Made by a program: the position numbers and the translations under genes. DNA of 64,000 nucleotides from Acanthacorydalis orientalis. Its lineage: Eukaryota > Arthropoda > Insecta > Megaloptera > Corydalidae. Within the stretch, counting starts at the first letter, position 1. Each line of letters starts with the position of its first letter. The notes beneath the pieces are model-generated. The model saw only the letters and a list, made by a program, of their open reading frames with translations. It was not told the origin of the DNA and did not search any database. This document shows positions 37,966-50,907 of the stretch, in pieces. The DNA lies in assembly GCA_034766995.1 (NCBI GenBank), contig CM068314.1, positions 35,769,208-35,833,207 of the forward strand, written 5' to 3'.

Positions 37966-40106
37966 ATAACAATGCAATTAACTGAATTAAAGATTAGTTA
38001 AAAAAACATACAGTTTTACTACTTAAAAAACGTTACTATCGTATTAGATAACGTTAATTTATATTGGTCCTAATAAATATTATAAATATATAAATATTTT
38101 TAATAAAAAAAACGGAAATATTTACAAAAGTTATATTGGAGTAATTACATTAAAGTTTTAAAAACTTTGTTAAAAAAAATATTAAAAGAAAAAATAAAAT
38201 GATGGAAAGAAATACTTCGATAATTTTATTTGCAATTCAATGATTATGTACAAAAATTAAAAAGGGACGTATATATTTCCAAATTTCTTCAACGCAATAA
38301 GAAATATGATAAAAATTAATAGAACATTTAATCTTTTTCTAAATAGATTTCTGACTAAAACTAAAATGATTACATAAATAGCAAAAACTTAGAATGTATA
38401 GAATAGCTTACAATAATTTGATGCAAATGCAATAATATTCACAGATTCTTAAAAAATAATGAAACTTATTATCAGTCGATAAATTGATCTATTGAAAAGT
38501 ATAAAAAATATGAAAATGCAAGCAGTTTACAAAATGTCTATATGTATTTGTATTTATACAATATGATATATATTATACATATATGTATATATATATATAT
38601 GGGAGTCTGATTTAATACTTATACATCCACGTATCAATAATACGTACTAAAAAATATGAACTCCAACAGGATATTTACTTTCGTAAAATGTATAAATATA
38701 AGATTGGGGAAATACGATACTAATTTATAATGGTAATTAGTCGGTATTTTTTTATGATCGATTTGTATAACTATTATTTATAAAAATATTTTACCTTGAA
38801 AACATAAGAAAAATTATTAAAAATTAATTTTGAAATTTCTTACTTCTATAATTATTAAAAAATATTACAAAATTATAATTAATGTGATATTTACTGAAAT
38901 ATTATTTAAAGTATCGTGAAGAGACAACAAAAAAAAATTCGGACTCTCAGTAACGTCAATGAAATCTTACGGCCAATACTTTGTAAAAGTTAAACTTATT
39001 TGTGTACAGAAAGGATGTTAAAGTTTAATATATTAAACTATAAACTTATAACAAACGAGTAATAAAAACGTTAATGTAGTCATAAATTATACTCCTAAAC
39101 ATCACGCATAAATTTACAACCTGGACCCTGAAAGGAAACATACAGGAAATTGAAATTATATCATTTGACATAGATTACACATTTGATTATATACTGAGGC
39201 TATTAAAATAACAGTTATAGAAAACAAAAACAACACACGTGTAATATCATAAATTACTGGTTTTGCAAATCCAGCAAATGATAAAATGGATATATTTGTT
39301 CTTTATTATTCTCTTTTTGCCAGTGCATCAGGTGTCTAGATATTTCAACACCCACACGTACGCTTGAATAAACAAGGTCAAATGGGACATAGGAGTTTAC
39401 ACAATGAAACGTTTCTGGGATATAATAGAGAACGATCGTCAATTATTTTTTCCTGGAACTATTTTGCATATATTCTATTACAGATAATTCGACTTGTTCG
39501 TACCGTACACATTTCCATATAATTTGTTATCTTTTTCGCCTGTTATTTCGTTTAAAAATATTCAAAGTACAATAAAACAAATAATTATTTTTGTACGAAA
39601 ACAAATATTATTAAAGAGTTATGTTATTTTTAGTATTAAAATGATGTACATAATTTTAAGTAATATATATTAACATTGAAATAAGTACCAATTATCGAAA
39701 TTAATTTTTATATTTCAATTCATTCTTGAATTTAAACTTTATCTCTAGAAATATTAAAAATATTTAAAGGAAATGCAGTTTTTTTCAAATAATTTTTAAA
39801 ATTCACAGTATAAAAGCATGTAGAATTAGTATATGTATTACTCCATAAAAGATAGTTTTGCTGATGAAATTGTATTTTTTTAATTAGGTTTCATTTTTTT
39901 AAAAAAATATAATTATTATTAATTTCTTACTTTATTTTAAGTAATAAATGCCGAATTCAAAATATTTTCAAAAATTCTTATTTATATTTGTAAAACATAC
40001 CCAAACATGAAAAATCATAAAATTTAAAATTATGGACTCTCTTTTTAATTTACGTAGTCTTACAATATTTATAAACATATTGTTTAAGATTATGAATATA
40101 TTTTTA

Positions 40107-40112
<6 letters not shown>

Positions 40113-40178
<66 letters not shown>

Positions 40179-40395
40179 TGCCGAATAAACGGTAATGATT
40201 TGTTCGGCTATGGGGGAAGGTGTTTTGACGCATAGAACATATAAAAAATAATAAAACAGTGGAAGAGATCCGAAAAAAGAATTCTCAAATATTTTGAGGA
40301 TTGAAATGTATTCCATTTTTCCGTAAACATTCATGTTCTATAAAAAGGCATGTAATTAATTTATGCACCTAATATATATATATATATATATATAC

Positions 40396-40440
<45 letters not shown>
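40113..40440. repeat. Pair of large (TA)n microsatellites
   Basis: TA runs at 40113-40177 and 40372-40440 (the second is interrupted by CCTA). The segment between, 40178-40371, is a GC-richer unique sequence (GCCGAATAAACGGTAATGAT, GGGGGAAGGTG) of unknown origin, bounded by short inverted words ATAGAACAT (40232) and ATGTTCTAT (40331). Confidence 0.8.
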
Positions 40441-40444
<4 letters not shown>

Positions 40445-41245
40445 TACATACCATAATAACTATTATTAAATAAAATCGACTTTAAAAATCATATTCGTCA
40501 CATCGTTATTTATAACAAATTAAAAGTTTCAGAACACCTAATCCTTTTTTTATAATTTAACAAAATTAATAAACTTTTGGTAATGATTCGGACCTTTATG
40601 TTTAATTAGCAACCATTTTTCGAATATATGAATTATTATAATTATTTTAATACGAATCATAAGCATGTCCTTAGATAATAAAAATTTGATGTTTATGTTT
40701 CAAGTAAGATGTTCATTCATAACTAACACCTAGTCATAGACTAAAAACGAGACGCTAATGAACTCCTACTTTAGTGTCTATTGATATTTTGAGCTAATTT
40801 TTACCTTTAATAAAATACGTATTAGATTTATGAATACTACAATAATAATATTTAAAAAAAGAAAAAATATTGACCTTTTTAATCTATTTTCACGTTCTAT
40901 TTCCGTAATTTCTTTTTTTTCGAAATACATACGGTCACTATTAATTCATTATTAAATTTTTAAAAAAATGTAATTGAATTTAAAATTACAACACAATGTT
41001 GTTGGTTCATCTTCTGTATTATACACTCAATTTACACCCATTAAAAGATAAAAACTTAAATTTTTGTTACGACCATAAATCGAAAATCTTTAAAATTAAT
41101 TTGGTTCTGAAAAAAATTGAACAATATTCACCAGATAGTCCATTTCAGTTGACATTTATAGATTCATACTTTTATGTTACTTTTGAAACTGAATCTACCA
41201 TTAGTAATGAAATCCAATATTCAATGTTTTAATGTATAACGATAT

Positions 41246-41249
<4 letters not shown>

Positions 41250-41310
<61 letters not shown>
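41250..41310. repeat. (TA)n microsatellite
   Basis: About 30 TA units. Another shorter tract lies at 42406-42440, next to CACACACA at 42360-42374. Confidence 0.9.
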
Positions 41311-41311
<1 letters not shown>

Positions 41312-42402
41312 CACAGTAAGGCTAATGTATCATTTTCGAATGAATGGATATTTAAACACGAAACCACGAAGAAGAGAATAAGAAAGTACAAAAAAGTTCA
41401 TTCACTGTAATCAGTGAAGCAGAAATAATCACACAATATTAATTAAATGATTAATTAATGAAAATAACGGTACGTATAGAAAATGAAATGGAATCAAAAG
41501 ATTTTTTGTCAATGGGTGTTGATCGTATAATTAACTTGAGCAAATACTGTTTTTATTTTACTGAAACTATGATCATTATGTTCAACTATTAATTTATTTC
41601 AAATAAATGTATTGATCGTCAATTCGAGGTCTTTGGGCGTTGTAAGCGTGTCGTTAACATAGCATTTAAAACAAGTTAAAATATAAGTTCAATGAACTAT
41701 ATTTAATCGTAATTTGCAATTTTAAGAATTCAATTCCACTTATTTTTAGTTGTGCTTTTTAAATTAATTTATTACACGTTTGTTTAAATGACAATATTTA
41801 TACCGATTATGTAATTGTCGTTTTAAGTAAATTACTTAGTTATTAAAATTGTATATTAATTTAGACAAATTCATGAAGCAATATAATTATTCGAATTAAT
41901 AATAATTCAATACTTTCATTTCATAATTAAGTAATAAAACAACAGTATTGCTGCAAATACTTCTCTAAACTTTCAGGTAATATTTACAAAGAAAAAATAA
42001 TACAATTTAAATTATATATATATATATATATATATAATATTTTAAAATTTGTTTTTAGTAACTTTCACGCAATATTTTTAATTTAAATTTATTACAACAT
42101 ACATCCAAACAGCTGTTAAAATATTACTTAGTGCTGAAATTTATTTACAAAAACGTTTCAAGCGTGATTTAAAATGACAATTATATATTTACTCCATACT
42201 CATAGCACCACTGCGTGAAGAAGATTAACACAAATAGCACGAACTATAACATGATGAGAGACATATTTTGCTAGCTGATGCATAAACTCTCTTGGAAACA
42301 AAGACATCATTTGATTTCAAGGTAACGAGACGTATACCTACGCATATTTACATAGATGCACACACACACACACATAAAACAAACTTTTTACATAAGAGTG
42401 TC

Positions 42403-42444
<42 letters not shown>

Positions 42445-44285
42445 GGGTATTAGATTCATATACATCATTTATACGAGTGGTGGATTGACGGGAAATCATG
42501 CATTTAACATGATTTCAGTTAACAGCTTTGAAATATTTAATAAATCATTTGTTTATTTATTAAATAATATGTAAGAAAAAGTTTATGATCTAGTAAAAAA
42601 TCAAAATTACAAAAATTTTAAGTCATTACAAAATTTCATTTATAATAAATTTGTTTCTAATTAACATGATTATATTTAGACAAAGAACGTATGACATCAA
42701 ATGAATTATTAATGTATTTTATGAATGTATTACAAATAATTTTTTTATAACACTATGATTCATAAAACAACATTTATTGCTTTTTGTTTATAAAATTGCA
42801 TCATACCAAAATATTATTAGAAATTATCAAACTTTAAAAAATATACTTTTATAGTTTTGATGAATTGTTGAAAGTTGATAGTGTGGTATGATGATTAATT
42901 TATAAATGGAATATAGAGTATATTTATTACAATTTTATGAGCAGAACATTTTACATTTATACTATCCAAAAAAAATAAATAATTATCAAAAACAAGTAAT
43001 TCATATTAAATACGACCATATACAGTTTTATAATCAAAGAGTTTATTCTTTTCATTTAGTATAGTAACTTATTATTTATAACTAATGAACAACTGAAATT
43101 TTAGTATCAATTATAATAAAATACATTGTAATTACTAAAATAATAGTAACATTTATGCTTACATTTTGATGTTAAAATTTAATGATTGTTTAAGTTAAAG
43201 CAATGATTGCCTTTGTTTTTAAATAAAAAGAAATAATATAAATGAATACATACTTTGTAATTATTAAATAAATATTAAAATTTATGAAATATTTTAAAAA
43301 TACTTCTTTTCTACGACTTTTGATAAAATAAATACATTATAAAAAGACATTAAATTATAAAAAGAATTCCAATCAAGTGTTTGAATTATAAGAGTTACAG
43401 GAAAACAGGAAATTTAAAATGTGTCGCTTGAATAAAATAAATGAATTTTAATGACTTCATTAGGTTTCAGTTTTTCATCTATAATTATTTTTTTATAAAC
43501 AACAATAAACGATACATAAATATAATAAAAATGCACGATAATTAAACTCTTTTCAGAAAGATGTATACATAATTTCTCTAACTACTGTTGCTACAAAACA
43601 ATAACCATGAAAACATTATAATAACTTCTTATAGGACATAATGAATAATTATTTTTTTAATGATTTTTAAATAATATTCTGATTAGTTACATAGATAATG
43701 TTTTATAATTGCTACATTCATAATAATTAAATTCCCAACTTACAATTTTATGGCCTAAATATCAAGTACAATATCATATGTACCTGATCTATTTTTTAAT
43801 TTATTTCAGCTTAAAGAAAATAACAGAAAACCCAAAAATATTGAAACGATTATGTACAATTACTTTAATTATTCCTTATATTATTATTTATTCCTTATCT
43901 CTTTATTCCTTAGTGCTCTGTATATCAATTCGATTTTAAAAGTAACATTAAAAAAAATAGTATGAAAATTATTAGAAAAAAGAAACAAGATAAGTAACAT
44001 AAAAATAAAAAAGTCCCAAAAACATCCGTATGAATATGAAAGAATAACAATTAGTATACATACGCATTAATATTAGTTAACAATTTAATCAATTGAATGT
44101 TTTATGAAGCACATTTTCAATGTTCTTCATATTTTAAATCGCTTCGTACATATTTTTGTGTTTGGTAATTTAAATAAATATTATACATTCATGTAAAAAC
44201 TGATTTATATAAAGTTATAAACTTAAAACAGTAAATCGGATTTTACATAAAAGTCCATCCTAAAAATGCTTTGTCGTGAAAATGA

Positions 44286-44492
44286 ATATCCTTAAATATA
44301 TTCACAAATTCTAGCTTTCCTCACTTTACTCGTAGATATGTACATAAGATATCCTTTTCAAAGGCACAACCTACAGTGAAGGCCATCACCCTCTATAGAC
44401 TCGACGTATACGACCTTCATTTGTATTTTTCTCAGCTGCCCAACAACCTTAAGCGGACTGACCATTTGCCATTTGTACACAAATTATGCTAA
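44286..44492 (+). CDS. Unidentified open segment with high GC3
   Basis: Stop-free frame of 68 codons without an ATG, ending TAA at 44490-44492. The middle (44375-44470) reads AQPTVKAITLYRLDVYDLHL then YFSQLPNNLKRTDHL. Many codons end in C or G (ACC, CTC, GAC, TAC, CAG, CTG, CCC, AAC), unlike the AT-rich surroundings, which suggests selection or a foreign origin. No good splice acceptor and no family recognised. It could be a transposon fragment or an exon. Confidence 0.2.
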   Translation: MSLNIFTNSSFPHFTRRYVHKISFSKAQPTVKAITLYRLDVYDLHLYFSQLPNNLKRTDHLPFVHKLC

Positions 44493-45226
44493 TTTAATTT
44501 TATTGTTTTTTTTTTTAAAAAAAAATCGTAAACGTTACCATATATACCGATTTTTATATATTTCACGTGGGTTTTTAACTAGTGTATCGGAGAGACATTT
44601 TATTTATATTATTATCGATCTTTTCATGTATTTACATTAAAGGAAGGTATGTATAAAAAATCCATCTATATATATATATATATAGACACACCAACATTGA
44701 TTTTTTCTTTTATATAAATCTACTTGGAAATCAAATAATAAAATATTATTTTATTTAGACTTTATCAATCTTATATCAAAAATACATTAATTTTTATAAA
44801 TGATTATCAACCCTCTCAACATAAAATTATATATTATTTAAATATATAATATAATTAAAACATTTGATTAATATGATTATTCTAATTCGTAGAAATAAAA
44901 CTAACTTTTAAAAAAGTTTATCACACATAATTTTTTATTAAAAAATTACGATCAATCAATACTTTTACAAGAACATTAAAAGAAAAAATGATAATACTGT
45001 AAAGATAAAATACCAGTTTTTAACTAGAATGCCACGTCCCTCATTAAGCTCACGAATGATATTTAAGGAATACACAAATTAAATTTAAAATATATTTTCA
45101 CAAGTAAAAGGTTATTCTATTTCTGAATATATGTTCATGATAAATAATTTTACTTGTTTATTATAGATATTCAATTTGTGTTACTTTTTTCTCAACAAAA
45201 TTATACGAAAATTATTTTCTGCAATG

Positions 45227-45228
<2 letters not shown>

Positions 45229-45282
<54 letters not shown>
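45229..45282. repeat. (TA)n microsatellite
   Basis: About 26 TA units. The ORF that crosses it (45176-45367) has no other coding character. Confidence 0.95.
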
Positions 45283-45287
<5 letters not shown>

Positions 45288-45548
45288 GCAAGGAAATCGT
45301 TAAGGAAACGAATACAATTAAAGAAAACAATTATACAAAGAATAAAAATTACCATATTAATATGTAATTATAAATTTTACTTTAAAATTAACGTGTTTTC
45401 AAGAATATTGTTTTATTTTCTCTTACATTTTTTAAATCATAACTTTAAAATAAATTCTAGGTCTAGTAATAAATACTTGTACGAAATATATATATTCAAA
45501 AATAGTTAGCGATTAAAAAAATATTAAAAACAACTACAATAAGTAATA

Positions 45549-45590
45549 CAGGATGTTTGAATGAACTTGGACCGATTTTGTTCTTTAATA
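45549..45590 (+). mobile_element. Solo terminal repeat of the same mariner family
   Basis: CAGGATGTTTGAATGAACTT at 45549-45568, followed by GGACCGATTTTGTTCTTT, matches the left terminus of the element at 45886 and the reverse complement of its right terminus. It has the same orientation as the left end, 337 bp away. It is either a separate deleted copy or the original end of a longer element that was interrupted by TA expansion. Confidence 0.6.
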
Positions 45591-45780
45591 ATTTTTAAAG
45601 AAAACACTCATGTTTTTAACGGATCGTTTACTTAATTCGTAATATTAATTATGTTCATGTCGCATTTAAATTCTTTCAAATACATTAATTAATCGTCATT
45701 ATTTGTAAATAATTATCATACAAATATACAAATAATATTAAGAAGATTTATCGACTAAATCACTTTGTGAATTACGCGTG

Positions 45781-45782
45781 CA

Positions 45783-45871
<89 letters not shown>

Positions 45872-45884
45872 GTATATATATATA
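45781..45884. repeat. (TA)n/(CATA) microsatellite abutting a mariner end
   Basis: About 104 bp of TA with regularly placed GTA or CATA interruptions. It ends at the left terminus of the mariner-family element at 45886. Confidence 0.95.
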
Positions 45885-45885
45885 A

Positions 45886-46772
45886 AGAATGTTCGAATGA
45901 AGTTCGACCGATTTTGTTTGTCGCCGTTTTTGGCTATTGTATAACTGTCTGTAATTTTACGGCGACGTAGTTCGGACGCATACAATTCATTATGAAGATT
46001 TTAACACCGTCGAAAATGAAATAATAATATATTACAGTTTTTATATTTTTCATGTCTTTTCCGCATATTTCTGGTATTATTTGAGTGATTTCTTGTTGAA
46101 TGTTGTCCTTAAGCTGTTGAATTGTTACTGGCTTGTTAGCGTAGATCCGTTTCGTTAAGTAGCCCCAAAGAAAAAAATCTGGCGCAGTCAAATCAGATGA
46201 CCATACTAGCCAATCAACGAGACCAAATTTTGAAAATATTCGGCCCGGAAATGCATTGCGCAAAATCTGCATTATAACGCGAGCTGTGAGCGATGCAGCA
46301 CGATCTTGTTGAAACTATATGTGCTGTAGACCTTGTTCATTAATTTCAGGCACAAAGAAGTTTTGCAACATCGCACATTTTGATATCGTTTACCAGTGAC
46401 AGTAACAACATTTTTAAACAAAAATATGGTCTAATGATGCCACCAAATGGTCAAATTGTACACCAAACAGTCAGTCTACGAGAATGAAGAGGTCGTTCAT
46501 CGATCAGTTTTTCGTTTTCCGATCCTTAATAACAGTTGTTTTGTTTATTTACATATCCACGCATGTAGAAATTAGCTTCATCGTTCATGATTAAGTTTTC
46601 AATAAAATTGGAATCGTCAATAATGAGCTATAACACCTTATTACTCTATTCTTGTTGATGTTAAACTCTCCATTAAGAATTGTCTGCGTTCGAATTACTC
46701 CACTGTAAAATTACAACTGAAAAAAGTGCCGGTAAAACAAAATCGGCTGAAGTTCATTTAAGCACCCTGTAT
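45886..46772 (-). mobile_element. mariner/Tc1-superfamily transposon with both terminal repeats, internally deleted
   Basis: About 887 bp. Left terminus at 45886-45924 (core TTCGACCGATTTTGTTTG) and right terminus at ~46729-46772 (reverse complement core TTCAGCCGATTTTGTTTTAC) form imperfect inverted repeats. On the minus strand the degraded transposase reads 'NDEANFYMRGYVNKQN' (first catalytic Asp), 'GSENEKLIDERPLHSRRLTV', 'GGIIRPYFCL', 'QDRAASLTARVIMQILRNAF' (second Asp) and 'SSDLTAPDFFLWGYLTKRIY' (third Asp in the LTAPDFF equivalent). The last ORF is open for 112 residues (46272-45934). The N-terminal helix-turn-helix part is missing. It abuts a long (TA)n array on its left, as expected for TA-target elements. 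Confidence 0.85.
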
Positions 46773-49700
46773 ATGTTAACAAAGCTAAAATTGGGTAAAA
46801 AAGCATTTGATTGTATTCCAAATACACTTTTATTTTTTTACTGTTTTGAGTGTACCATTAATTGTATAAGAAAGCGATTTTGCTAATAAAAATTCTTTCA
46901 TCTCCTCGGACTTGACTTAAATTTGTAACAAATTGACCACTCTCTGAACAAACATTCCAAGCAAATGTAACGTGCTTTGAATCATTGTACAATAAATATT
47001 CATTATATTTTATATTTTTTTATATATAATTGTAAATACGTACGATAAAGTTTCTTTTCAAATCCATATTGATTTGAACATACTTCAAAACATTACATGA
47101 CAATATATTTTATAAAATTGTAAACAACATTTTACATTTAGTATTCAAAATTGAAATGTGAATTATTACTACACATTTAAATACAGCATGGCTAAATGAC
47201 TTCTAGAGTATTATAGTAAGATATAATAGAGTTAATAAATTAATAAAAACAACTAACCGAAATACTTTTTTTTAATAACGACACTCTAAAATTGGTGTGT
47301 ATTTCAACCCACATAGAAAATATTTGATGTACATATATGTATGAACATATATGTATACATGTGTGTGTATGTAACATAACACGTGCAAGTAAAAATATAG
47401 ATAAAAAATATTATAAATAAAATTTAACAAAGGAACAAAGTTTTTATAATACTTAAATTAGAATAGTTATCGCATGGAAAAATCTTATAATTAATGTTCC
47501 TATTCAGAAAACATTAGCGTGTCAAAAATATATAGCATAGGCCTATGTGAACGACGTCACAGTCAGTTGACTTTTTGACCAGTAACTTCCAAATGACTCT
47601 GTGTATTGTTATTTTTACATACAACGAAAATAAACGTGAAAAACTATACAATGACGTAATATATTTTTTGGTTCCACACATGCATAAACACATGACCCGT
47701 TTGTACTTGCAGCAGAGAAAAATAGACACTATATACATTAAAGTATATGCAAAATACACACATACACAGGACACATTTAAATTTGTTTGTGTAAAAATGT
47801 ACGTATGTGTGTGTATGTAACGTTAAATTCAACACCTTTCTCTGTACTGGCCATTTGAGGGGACCATACGTCAGGCAAGTTCGCATTTCCTGCTCATCAA
47901 GGACGTTCCAAAAATAGCTAACATTATTTATTGCTCACCTAAATAATACTCAGATGTGGACAAAAACAGGATTTGTTTTTGAGATTACACTGTATCTACG
48001 TGATAATTCAGTCAAAGTAATTCTCTACACTCATCTGTAAAAACATTTACTGTCAACTTGAAAATTACTCATTCGTGTAAATTTTTGTCATCGGATAAGA
48101 ATTACGTAACAATAACAAATTAAATTGGCCAAGTATATAAATAGACTACGCAAATATGACACGTGATATTTTTATAAACGTTATTTAAAGATTGATTTTC
48201 TTTCTACGTGCAAAACTTTATGTTCAAGACAAATAACACCTGCGGGGCATTTAGTACTTTTTTTTATTTCAGCTATTTTAAAAACCAATCAAAATCAAAC
48301 ATTTTTATACAACTGAAGAATTTACGAAATACAACGTACAAACACAAAATGTATTTTAGATACAAATATTTCAGTTATATTTTCATTTTTTTAAAGAATC
48401 ATATGTACTCGTTTTTTTGATTTTTTTCAAGTAATTTATAAATACTATATACATAATCAGACGTTTCAATAATAATAATAATTCCTTGTTATAAAAATTG
48501 AAATTTCATTTTTGTATAACAGTTATAAAACGGACAATATTTAATACATATTTAAACCGTAAAATGAACCAAATTATTCCCCAAATTCATACCTAAATAT
48601 ACAAAAAAAAATAAATACCATTAATAAATGAATTATAATAGTAAATAGAACCACACAAAAGCTGTTGCATTACAATGCTAATCAATGTGTTTTGAATCAT
48701 TACATAGATCGTTGACAAATTATATTCTATTTTATGACATACATAGTACATCACTTCCTACTATTTAGTACTCAATCCAAATCTATAATATATATGCATA
48801 TATACCAACAAATTATTATACTTGACATTAAAGTATGAATTAAAAATAAAGCTTAGCAACGATGTAAGGTGAGTGAAGTAACTAAGTAAATCAATTAAAC
48901 TGTAAAGTTTTAATTTGTAAGACACAATTTATAAATATTTAAAATAAATAATTAACTATACAATATATATATATACATATACATGTGTGTGTGTAATTTA
49001 TATTTAATAAATTAAATATTTAAAAAAACATTCAATATTTTAAAAAACTTGCAAATGTAAGACATCTGAGATATAACTGTATGCCAGACGAAATCTATTA
49101 TCACTTTTGAACGTACTTCCTACCAAATACCTGCACACATTTCGACAACAAAATATATAAAAGAAATAAAAACGAATCGAACTAATGACCTTGTGTTAAA
49201 CATAATCAAGATGTAATCAATCTACACCAATCAGAAAAAGTTCAATGTTAAATATTTTTGTACGCCTCTACCTTTCAATTTATTCGTTGCTTAAAATTAC
49301 AATGAAACCCGTTATGAAGTAATTTTACAGACTACACATACAAATACACTACATTATCACGGTATGTATCGTGAGAAATGTGTTTACAGTTACAAATGGC
49401 ACCTATTCACAACAGTAATCAATGTGCAATGCAATATCATGACCTTCATGACGGCGATAATTTGAATTGGTTTAACCTCAAGCAATTATATATATACTGA
49501 GCGAAATTAAAAACGTATGCGGTAGTTTACATCAATGAATTTTGAAAAAAAAAATGCATTTAAATAAATGCATTTTATATATACATGTATACATACATAC
49601 ACACAATGATATGATCGATAAATACTGGCAAATAATAAAGAAAGTAGAAGGACTAATAAATGTCAGAATTCATTTTTTTCATAACTAGAATGCACGATAT

Positions 49701-50116
49701 AAAATTAAAAAAAAAATGAAAAAAGAAGGTGAACTTGCTGCAAGAATGTACACCTCGAAAGTTAAACATATTGCAGTAATTATATATACATAATGCCTAT
49801 AATACTGTAAATTTTAATAATTATACCAGTTATAAAATTAAATCCAAGAATACTAGAAACCATATGAGTAAATATTCTATTTTAAATGAAAACATGAAAA
49901 CTTTGAATTTATTTCAGTCTTGAACTCTGAATCTAATGTCTCCTTTATTATTTTCCATCGATTAAAGACTAAATGTGAAATTTTCAATAAGTAATGATTT
50001 TATTTGCAAAGTGGTACCTGCCATTTGATTTGATTTTTATTAAGTAATCATACATATATATATATATATATATATACATATGTATAAATATATGTATATA
50101 ATGTATATATATATAT

Positions 50117-50260
50117 ATAATTATAATTATGTATATAATATAATTATGTATATAATATAATTATGAATATAATATAATTATGAATATAATATAATTATGA
50201 ATATAATATAATTATGAATATAATATAATTATGAATATAATATAATTGTGTATATATATA
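50117..50260. repeat. 17-bp minisatellite, about 8 copies
   Basis: Tandem unit ATAATTATGAATATAAT. The first two units have GTATATAAT in place of GAATATAAT, and the last has a G change (ATAATTGTGTAT), so the array shows edge variants and a homogeneous centre. It is embedded between (TA)n tracts at 50050-50116 and 50258-50278. Confidence 0.8.
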
Positions 50261-50541
50261 TATATATTTATATATATACATAATATTTTATTATTTATAA
50301 ATACTATTTATGATCTATTTTTAGATTTCAAAAAATCATGAAATTTAATTTGCATAAATACATTGAAATAATATGGTATTCAAATGTAAAATATAATCGC
50401 AGAGATATAATCATTCAATATTATAATTGAATATTTAGATGCAAACAAGAAAAGCTAATAAAATATGGCTGGCTAATACATAATGAACAGTGATGTATAT
50501 TATTCAAAACTTATTATAATGAACATAATTATTTAAAATTA

Positions 50542-50584
<43 letters not shown>

Positions 50585-50640
50585 TATACAAAACCATTAA
50601 TTCCAATAAACTGCCACTAAAAAATACATAATCAATCAAA

Positions 50641-50907
50641 ATGTATGTACATAGAATGTGGAAAATATATAACAAACGTCAAGGTTATGCTGATTTCGAA
50701 TGCCAGAAAACAACACATGTTATCAGGGACATAGTATTTTCATGTAACCACTCATTTCCCCCTCGCCACTCATCATATGCGCTCTTAAAAGATAAAAAAC
50801 ACGCACGTAACATTGTTGATTATGAAAACGATTCATGTTCAATGTCAACCGATTGTATAAGCTCTATTATTAATTTTATTAATCACTTATCAACTTTATT
50901 TAAATAA
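50641..50907 (+). CDS. Unidentified 88-codon ORF
   Basis: ATG to TAA, amino acids of mixed type with six Cys (for example FECQKTTHV, SFPPRHSSYALLKDKKHAR, SCSMSTDCISSI). No signal peptide, known motif or membrane segment stands out. It lies just after a TA microsatellite with no promoter visible. Likely chance, retained because its composition is not low-complexity. Confidence 0.15.
   Translation: MYVHRMWKIYNKRQGYADFECQKTTHVIRDIVFSCNHSFPPRHSSYALLKDKKHARNIVDYENDSCSMSTDCISSIINFINHLSTLFK

Larger units (their letters stand above)
37966..44285. other. AT-rich intergenic DNA
   Basis: Only microsatellites and homopolymer-rich sequence, plus the segment at 40178-40371. Frames at 39254-39442 (minus) and 40996-41232 (plus) have no recognisable pattern. 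Confidence 0.5.

Noticed and set aside
39254..39442. 62-codon minus-strand ORF with balanced composition
   Set aside because: No recognisable domain, poor start context and no neighbouring exon; too weak to call.
40996..41232. 78-codon plus-strand ORF
   Set aside because: Composition follows the local AT bias and no motif is visible.
46680..46886. 68-codon plus-strand ORF
   Set aside because: It runs through the right terminus of the mariner element into flanking DNA, so it is a chance frame.
50117..50260. CRISPR-like array
   Set aside because: Units are tandem with no unique spacers, and the genome is eukaryotic.
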